Shown here: one piece after another, positions 57,451-64,000 of the stretch
Layout of the letters: every line of letters begins with the position of its first letter
Position numbering within the stretch: position 1 is the stretch's first letter
DNA from: Haloprofundus halophilus
GTDB lineage: Archaea > Halobacteriota > Halobacteria > Halobacteriales > Haloferacaceae
Assembly: GCF_003439925.1 (NCBI RefSeq)
Contig: NZ_QQRR01000001.1
Coordinates: 1,116,001-1,180,000, forward strand
DNA length: 64,000 nucleotides
Reading direction: 5' to 3'
Translations under genes and position numbers: made by a program
Notes under the pieces: generated by a model
Seen by the model: only the letters and a program-made list of their open reading frames with translations
Told to the model about the DNA's origin: nothing
Database searches by the model: none

Positions 57451-58764
57451 CTATGTCCACGACAGGGCCGAACGAAGACGAGTAAGAAAACCCTCTGAGG
57501 TACCAGTACTGCTCCCGGTCTCCTGTTCAAGCGCTCGTCGACGAGAACGCTCTGCTTCGAGTTCTGTCTCTAAGGTCTCGATCTCACCACGAAGCCGTTG
57601 AATCGTCTGCTCTAGCTCTGTAATCGTCTCTATCCGCGCTTGCTCGCGCTCTCGAACGTTTTCGAGATGCGTCGAGTTAGCAGAATTCTCCGATACAGAC
57701 CCAGCGTTTCGATTACCGCTGGGAGATGACGATGACGGAGTAGCGGTCTCCGTCGATTGCAACGCCGTTTGTTCGGTACTGGTCTGCGGGCTATAGAACT
57801 CACTCGTCCCCGAAACCGCCCGTTCGACTGTTTTCTCACCGTACGTACTGCCGTCGGCGAAGTGCTGTTCGTCCCATTTCGGTCGCATCAATCCGGAGTC
57901 GCGGAACAAGTGGTCGATACGTCGCTCGTCACCACCAGTCCAGAAGGCAAGCAACGAACACAGCGCAAAATCAGCCTCCGACTGACTTTCGTAACCGCTT
58001 GTGTCCCCACGCCAGAGCCGGGAGAACTTCTCGCCGTTTCCAGCAATCTGTGCTTTCTGGAGGAGCGTCTCGTCGTCCAAATCGATGACTGGATTTGATG
58101 ACGATGGTGGTGTTGTCGAACCGCCTGAATCATCATCGCTCTCAGAGCGCCGTACAGGCTCACTGTCGTCGTCTTGAGTCAGTGTGTCCGAACGGTCTCC
58201 TTCAACAGAAGATGCTGATGTCGAAGCAACGTATGCTTCGTGGACGGCTCTGAGTTCCTCATCTCGTTCACAGACTGTCGACGGCGTCCCGTCGACGTAG
58301 TCGCCGGTAACGGTAAAGAAGCGTGCATCCTCGTACAGTTCGACGTCTCCCGATCGGTTTCTGTCACCGGGCAGCTTGCCGTGGACGATCACGTGATAGC
58401 CTGTTCCCGAGGGGCTGATTTCGGTGTATGAGTCGAGGGTGTTGATTATCTCGGTGGCCCAATCGACTCCCTCCTCGGTGTCGGGATCTCTACAGTCGTC
58501 GAGGTCGATACCGACGAGTGGATCTTCAGCAGTGAATACGAATCCAAGTCCGTATCCAGATTTTTCGGTCGCTGTTTCGTAGGCCACGTTGAATGATGCC
58601 CACGTGTCGGGGTCGGTCGTCGATGCGTAGCGTTTTGTTTCGGGGTTGACCGGAATTTTTGTTGGCTTCCCGCTGCGGTTCTCCTCGCGCCAACACACCC
58701 ATTGGTCACGAGCGAGGAGCGCTTCGGGGAGTGCCGCCCGGTCAGGCAACTCCACTGTCGTCAT
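57451..58764 (-). CDS. primase-polymerase-like replication protein with coiled-coil tail
   Basis: The N-terminal ~170 residues match the primase-polymerase fold of phage/plasmid enzymes: FVFTAEDPLVGIDLDDCRD (acidic active site), YTEISPSGTGYHVIVHGKLP and ELYEDARFFTVTGDYVDGT. Residues ~235-310 (LWRGDTSGYESQSEADFALC and following helices) resemble the helix-bundle domain of NrS-1-type polymerases. A helical tail (ELEQTIQRLRGEIETLETEL) forms a coiled coil near the C-terminus. It probably primes or replicates plasmid or viral DNA. Confidence 0.8.
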   Translation of the reverse strand: MTTVELPDRAALPEALLARDQWVCWREENRSGKPTKIPVNPETKRYASTTDPDTWASFNVAYETATEKSGYGLGFVFTAEDPLVGIDLDDCRDPDTEEGVDWATEIINTLDSYTEISPSGTGYHVIVHGKLPGDRNRSGDVELYEDARFFTVTGDYVDGTPSTVCERDEELRAVHEAYVASTSASSVEGDRSDTLTQDDDSEPVRRSESDDDSGGSTTPPSSSNPVIDLDDETLLQKAQIAGNGEKFSRLWRGDTSGYESQSEADFALCSLLAFWTGGDERRIDHLFRDSGLMRPKWDEQHFADGSTYGEKTVERAVSGTSEFYSPQTSTEQTALQSTETATPSSSSPSGNRNAGSVSENSANSTHLENVREREQARIETITELEQTIQRLRGEIETLETELEAERSRRRALEQETGSSTGTSEGFLTRLRSALSWT

Positions 58765-59731
58765 CTCTGTTCACTCGATGCAGATTGCGACTGACGCAAT
58801 GAGCACTTCGGATTCTCCATTTGACGGCGAATTGAAATCGGGCAGTACACCCATATTTCCATGTCGAATTCATGGTTTTCAGGGCTATTCGAAGCTAGTC
58901 ATTGATAGGTCCGGTGGCTGTACAGCGAGGCGTGTATCCGGAATAAACTGGTCTAGTGAGTGTGTACAGGATAGGTCGTCGACAAAGAGGAACACATGAA
59001 CTGAGCGAAGTCACACCGACAGGGAGATCGTCGCCCAGAGCGTCTCAGAACAGCATTTCGTGCCCGGGTTAATAACCAAAGGGTACCGCAAATTTGGCGG
59101 TTGTCGGTTTTACCAAACCGGTGTACGTGATGGAGTTGTACACTGATGAGAGAGGGGAAGAACGGATGATGAAGCAACACTAGAACAAACGTATCGAGGC
59201 GCTTTATCTCCCATTTGTGGGTTAGAGAAGCGCTGAAAGCGGCGTTTCTGAGTTAATAATCGGTCTCTGTCGACGACGACATTCGAAAGCCGTTCTTCCA
59301 TGAAATCATGGGCGAGAGCCCGAGTGTATGGAAAATTTGGATTCGCCGCATCAAGGACATAGTGGCTCGAAGAGATGGCGGTTTATCAGTGGGTCTCGTC
59401 AGGAGATTCGGCGTAGAGAGCCTCTGTTCGCCGTTTTATTTGGAGATATTCTTCGATAGTGATGACGGCACTAACTTAGACTGAATCTGAATCACCTACA
59501 CTGTACACATCGGCTGCACAGCAATGTTTCCGGATGCAGGATGATTGTACACTGCCTTGTGGTAGTTCTCCAGCACTCAAATTGCGATGAAGTGGTTCAG
59601 TTGATGCCCTCTATTCAACACTACCTGGCAAATAACCACTAACTGGAGAGCACAATAGAGCGAATGTACCGTCTCATCAACAGAGTCTGATGTACGAAGG
59701 AGCCAAATATCGTCTACAGCACTCTGTACAA
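58765..59731. other. gene-poor region
   Basis: About 970 bases with no convincing gene on either strand. I see no long inverted repeat or transposase motif. It may be decayed DNA. Confidence 0.45.
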
Positions 59732-60325
59732 CTAGGTTTTCTCACACTTCCCAGCAATGTGACTCGGCAACCCACCCTTCTTGACTTCTTCTCCGCAGAA
59801 CGGACAGTCCTGTGTTTGACCGCCGAATCCAGTCGGCCCACGAGAGTCGACATTTTCATAGTAGTCGTCAAGCACGTCGCTCGCAAGCTTTGACCACGAG
59901 CGACCCATCTGACCGAGTAACTGTGTGAGCGCACGGCGGTTTTTTGCTTCTACCAACTGTGAGTTCTCATCGAGAAACGCTCGGAGGACGGTTTCACGGT
60001 CGTGATCTTCGAGATAGGCGATTTTGGTGACGACACCGTTGAACGCCTGTGTACCACCTTGGCCTCTCCTTACTGCAAAGAACCGGAGTCCAGCTTCTCG
60101 ATGCCGACTCCGTGGGGTCGTCGGTAAGTCGCCTTCTGGTGACGGACCATGTTCCTGAAGATAGGCGATATTACGAGTCGGTTGAATCGGCACGATAGGG
60201 TTTCGAGGAGTAGGCTGTGTTATTTCTTCGATTTCGTGATGATTGTTGCTCTGTCTTCTATACCGACACTCCAGTGCAAGTTGTGTGCTCAACGAAGCCG
60301 AACAATTAGTAGTTCGAATTGCCAC
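59732..60325 (-). CDS. hypothetical zinc-finger protein
   Basis: The frame opens with GTG 60325 and encodes up to 197 residues. The C-terminus carries CPFCGEEVKKGGLPSHIAGKC, a C2HC zinc finger. The middle (VVTKIAYLEDHDRETVLRAF, then NRRALTQLLGQMGRSWSKLA) is helical. The first ~35 residues look less protein-like, so the true start may be downstream. No further family is recognised. Confidence 0.55.
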   Translation of the reverse strand: MAIRTTNCSASLSTQLALECRYRRQSNNHHEIEEITQPTPRNPIVPIQPTRNIAYLQEHGPSPEGDLPTTPRSRHREAGLRFFAVRRGQGGTQAFNGVVTKIAYLEDHDRETVLRAFLDENSQLVEAKNRRALTQLLGQMGRSWSKLASDVLDDYYENVDSRGPTGFGGQTQDCPFCGEEVKKGGLPSHIAGKCEKT

Positions 60326-60352
60326 CTACGATGGCCCAATTTCTGAAAGAGT

Positions 60353-60405
60353 GGCTCTGTTGAAACCCTCAGCATCTGAGAGGAATTGCATGCTAGATTC
60401 AGAAT
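60353..60405 (+). repeat. family G repeat, copy
   Basis: Begins GGCTCTGTTGAAACCCTCAG and ends ATGCTAGATTCAGAATA; the second end is diverged. Confidence 0.5.
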
Positions 60406-60567
60406 ATTATTGCAGTAGCATCGGCGAAAATTGGGAAAATTGCCGCTAATGGCGAACTGTATAATAAGGCATATTCAACAAGCAGGTGAATCGGTGAATA
60501 GTAGCATAATCAATTATTCCCTTGTTTAGAAAAGTCACTATCACCACCCTGCGTTAAGATATGGCCT

Positions 60568-60783
60568 TCACCGATAGCTTACTCTATTCCAACCTATACC
60601 GTCACACTTGGGGCATAACCCGACCCCATAGTGTCCACCACCTTCACAAGTTCCACATTTCAAAACTTCCTCATTGTGAGATACGCGAAACAAATGGACC
60701 CCGTCCCCGTTGCAGGCAGGACACATTCCAGTTCCAACTACCCCACCCCCACCACAAGCACCACAGGGTTTTCTTACAGCCAT
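60568..60783 (-). CDS. small protein with four CxxCxGxG motifs (DnaJ-type zinc finger)
   Basis: In 71 residues there are four CxxCxGxG repeats: CGACGGGG, CPACNGDG, CGTCEGGG and CPKCDGIG. This is the cysteine-rich region of DnaJ without J-domain or C-terminal domains. It binds two zinc ions and may act as a redox or RNA/protein-binding module. The start ATG 60783 is unambiguous. Confidence 0.8.
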   Translation of the reverse strand: MAVRKPCGACGGGGVVGTGMCPACNGDGVHLFRVSHNEEVLKCGTCEGGGHYGVGLCPKCDGIGWNRVSYR

Positions 60784-60846
60784 GTGATATCATCATTCTC
60801 GATGAATATAATCGTTTCTCCGCAGTTTTGACCCGCTACTGGAGAT

Positions 60847-60906
60847 GCGTTGTGTATTCAGCACGGGTACTGAAACCTATCACCGATTGAGGGTTTCAAC
60901 AAGGCC
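60847..60906 (-). repeat. family G repeat, copy
   Basis: On the minus strand: GGCCTTGTTGAAACCCTCAA at one end and GTGCTGAATACACAACGCA at the other. Confidence 0.55.
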
Positions 60907-60954
60907 GAACGAGTCGCTTTGAGAGTTTATCTACGGGCACTAGCCGTGCCCCGT

Positions 60955-61104
60955 ATGAAATCAAAATCCGAAGATGGAGCTACGTCTAAAGGGTACAGTC
61001 GAACCGGAAAGCAACTCACAGAGGGTGGTTTTAGCGGAGATACAGAAGTAATGACGGCACGCGGGCCCGTCGTGGTATCAAAACTCTCGTCGGGGTGGGG
61101 GTGA
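60955..61104 (+). pseudogene. short fragment, possibly cut by IS605 insertion
   Basis: The frame from ATG 60955 reads KSKSEDGATSKGYSRTGKQL then GGFSGDTEVMTARGPVVVSK and ends at 61104 inside the left end of the IS605 element. SGDTEVMT resembles intein/Hint block A, but a Hint domain would need ~130 more residues. It is probably the 5' remnant of a gene interrupted by the IS. Confidence in the identity is low. Confidence 0.35.
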
Positions 61105-61193
61105 AGCCGACCAACAGTTTTCAACTGCCGACGATGGTATGGACGGGGTTCCAACGCACTCTTTAAGCCGTCCGACTGTGATAGTATGCGTAG

Positions 61194-61621
61194 ATGGTAA
61201 AGAGTACCCGTCACGCGAAATACGAACTCTACTACCACATAGTGTTCGTGCCGAAATCTGGCGGAATCGAAGATTCCGCTGACCTCGCGGAACAGGGTTC
61301 CGCTCAGTATCGGCGTTCGCACCTGACGGAGAAGACGAAGGAACGTCTCAAAGCCATCTTCGCGGAAATCTGTGAAGACAAGGGCCTCGAACTGGCCGAG
61401 TCCGAGGTCATGCCCGACCACGTACACCTGTTTATCGGAAGTCCACCAAAGAACGCCCCGTCACTCATCGTCAACTGGGTCAAGGGCATCTCCGCCCGCA
61501 AGTACAATCAGCGGTACGACGACCGCGTGAAGTGGACTCGTTCGTACTACGTCGGAGCAGCGGGGAGCGCCTCAAAAGGCGCTGTCGAACGCTACATCGC
61601 TGAACAAGGGGATGAGGACGC

Positions 61622-61625
<4 letters not shown>
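61194..61625 (+). CDS. tnpA: Y1 HUH transposase TnpA with palindromic in-frame insertion
   Basis: IS200/IS605 TnpA cuts and joins single-stranded transposon ends with a Tyr and an HUH motif. Here the HUH is [10 protein letters not shown] and the Tyr is in AVERYIAEQ. The start is [21 protein letters not shown]; then the usual YRRSHL is separated from VPK by 17 extra residues ([17 protein letters not shown]), encoded by a 51-base stretch (61257-61307) made of two short palindromes. The insertion keeps the frame. The stop overlaps tnpB by four bases. Activity with this insertion is uncertain. Confidence 0.88.
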
Positions 61626-63209
<1,584 letters not shown>

Positions 63210-63634
63210 AGCGACGACCGGAAACTGCGGGACGGTGGCGCGACCGCAGCCCCACTGAGTGCGTGTAATGTCATATTTTTGCGTCAGAGTCCCGCGAGGC
63301 GGTTCGGTAATCCCCCGAACGATACAGCGATCACGAACATCTCGATACGTTATCGATATTCACAAAACTGTGGATGGTCCGCGTGCCTCGTCGGTGTGTC
63401 GCGGAACAGCAGTTGTCGTTCGGCCGACCTGGAGGCTAATATTGGTCGCTTGCGGACGACACGGAAGACAGAATGCCCCTCGTGAAAGTTTCAGAAGAAA
63501 ATCATGTATTTCGTGATACCCCTCTGTGGCGCCCAGAGGCTATGAGCCGCATAACAAGATAGCTGTTCGATATCGAACACTTGAGGGATTCACGGATGGG
63601 TGGAAAACACATAGAGGATAGTCATTCAGAGACG
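63210..63634. other. region without clear gene
   Basis: Only short frames on both strands. The sequence changes from GC-rich to more AT-rich around 63260-63600. I see no tRNA or named repeat. Confidence 0.35.
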
Positions 63635-63850
63635 ATGGCACCGTCTCTACGTCGTATATATGCGCCCAGAGGGGCAGTTAGAGAGGACGGAGAGAGTTAT
63701 CTTCACCGGATTCCGGCTCGCGCCGTACGGGACAGTTCGGACCCGACGACCGGCGTCGACCTCGACGCGAGTTTCGAGGCGCTCGGGGCGGGAAACGAGT
63801 TCGTCGTCGCGGCCGTCCACCGGTCGCTCCGGGAGGTCGAGACCGGATGA
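63635..63850 (+). CDS. small hypothetical protein
   Basis: From ATG 63635 (MAPSLRRIYAPRGAV) the 71-residue protein ends with the helical FVVAAVHRSLREVETG. It overlaps the next gene by four bases (ATGA), which supports both starts. No family recognised. Confidence 0.5.
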   Translation: MAPSLRRIYAPRGAVREDGESYLHRIPARAVRDSSDPTTGVDLDASFEALGAGNEFVVAAVHRSLREVETG

Positions 63851-64000
63851 GCCGAAAAAACACGGGGGACGCGGAGGACGAGAGCGCTCGACGGTCGAAC
63901 GCGAGACGCCTCCGAGACCGGTTCACCGCCGTCTCGAGGTCGCTCTCGGCGACGAACGTCGTTCTCGCTGCGGCGCTCGTGTTTTCGGTCGGAACGGTCG
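63847..64000 (+). CDS. partial membrane protein, 3' end outside window
   Basis: The frame starts at ATG 63847 (MSRKNTGDAEDESAR), has a charged N-terminus and then a hydrophobic stretch (ATNVVLAAALVFSVGTV) at the window edge. It is the start of a membrane protein gene coupled to the preceding small gene. Only the first 51 residues are visible. Confidence 0.6.
   Translation, partial: MSRKNTGDAEDESARRSNARRLRDRFTAVSRSLSATNVVLAAALVFSVGTV

Noticed and set aside
59110-59301. Leftward 63-codon frame, possible transposase remnant
   Set aside because: No DDE or HUH motif and no neighbouring inverted repeats.
60955-61104. Intein N-terminal part (SGDTEVMT)
   Set aside because: Only one block resembles a Hint domain and no downstream blocks are present; kept only as an unidentified fragment.

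Overview
The window is haloarchaeal. Its proteins are strongly acidic, and it carries a TFB-type transcription factor, an Orc1/Cdc6 initiator with its origin, haloarchaeal IS200/IS605 elements, a DUF2270 membrane protein and VirB4/VirD4-like ATPases. Plasmid replication genes, conjugation-type ATPases, restriction genes, toxin-antitoxin pairs and many IS fragments suggest a large plasmid or an integrated plasmid/genomic island. I saw no rRNA, tRNA or CRISPR array. The last ~1 kb, after the IS605 element, is clearly richer in GC and looks like different (chromosome-like) DNA. The genus cannot be fixed from the sequence alone.

Layout. 1-2.3 kb: end of a VirB4-like ATPase, a small gene and a decayed gene with three in-frame stops. 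2.4-15.6 kb: a defence island. McrC and McrB run leftward. Divergent from them is a rightward run: a DpdA-like (TGT-family) base transferase, an unknown protein, a small P-loop protein, a 1317-aa PglY/BrxC-like ATPase, a PglZ-like alkaline-phosphatase-fold protein, a HerA-like ATPase and a GNAT acetyltransferase. A QueF-family 7-deazaguanine enzyme faces this run. 15.7-18.3 kb: a small MITE with target duplication, small hypothetical genes and gene-poor DNA. 18.3-23.8 kb: an AddA/AddB-like helicase-nuclease pair. 24-27 kb: a PIN/AbrB toxin-antitoxin pair and a probable restriction-endonuclease-fold protein. 27-34 kb: a winged-helix regulator with an operator, TFB, TetR plus a PEP-synthase/rifampicin-phosphotransferase-like enzyme, a SWIM protein and DoxX. 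34-40 kb: membrane and envelope genes (CNNM/CorC, DUF2270, DUF4177, a secreted ComEC-like hydrolase, DUF3006). 40-46 kb: an ArdC-like protein, a HEPN/MNT pair, Orc1/Cdc6 with inverted origin boxes, and an OB-fold replication protein. 46-57.2 kb: a solitary TnpB element, a DUF234-type ATPase, a VirD4-like ATPase with two followers, a methyltransferase and a frameshifted Tat-exported protein. 57.4-63 kb: a primase-polymerase, zinc-finger proteins and an IS605 element. 63-64 kb: GC-rich fragments and a partial operon.

The most interesting part is 6.1-15.6 kb. Haloarchaea make preQ0 for tRNA archaeosine. A DpdA-like transferase could move such a base into DNA, and the QueF-like protein (possibly followed by the GNAT) could convert the nitrile group further. 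The PglY-like/PglZ/HerA set looks like an effector module of the BREX/Dpd kind. The combination suggests a host-encoded 7-deazaguanine DNA modification and restriction system beside a McrBC system. This is inference from gene content and motifs, not a demonstrated function.
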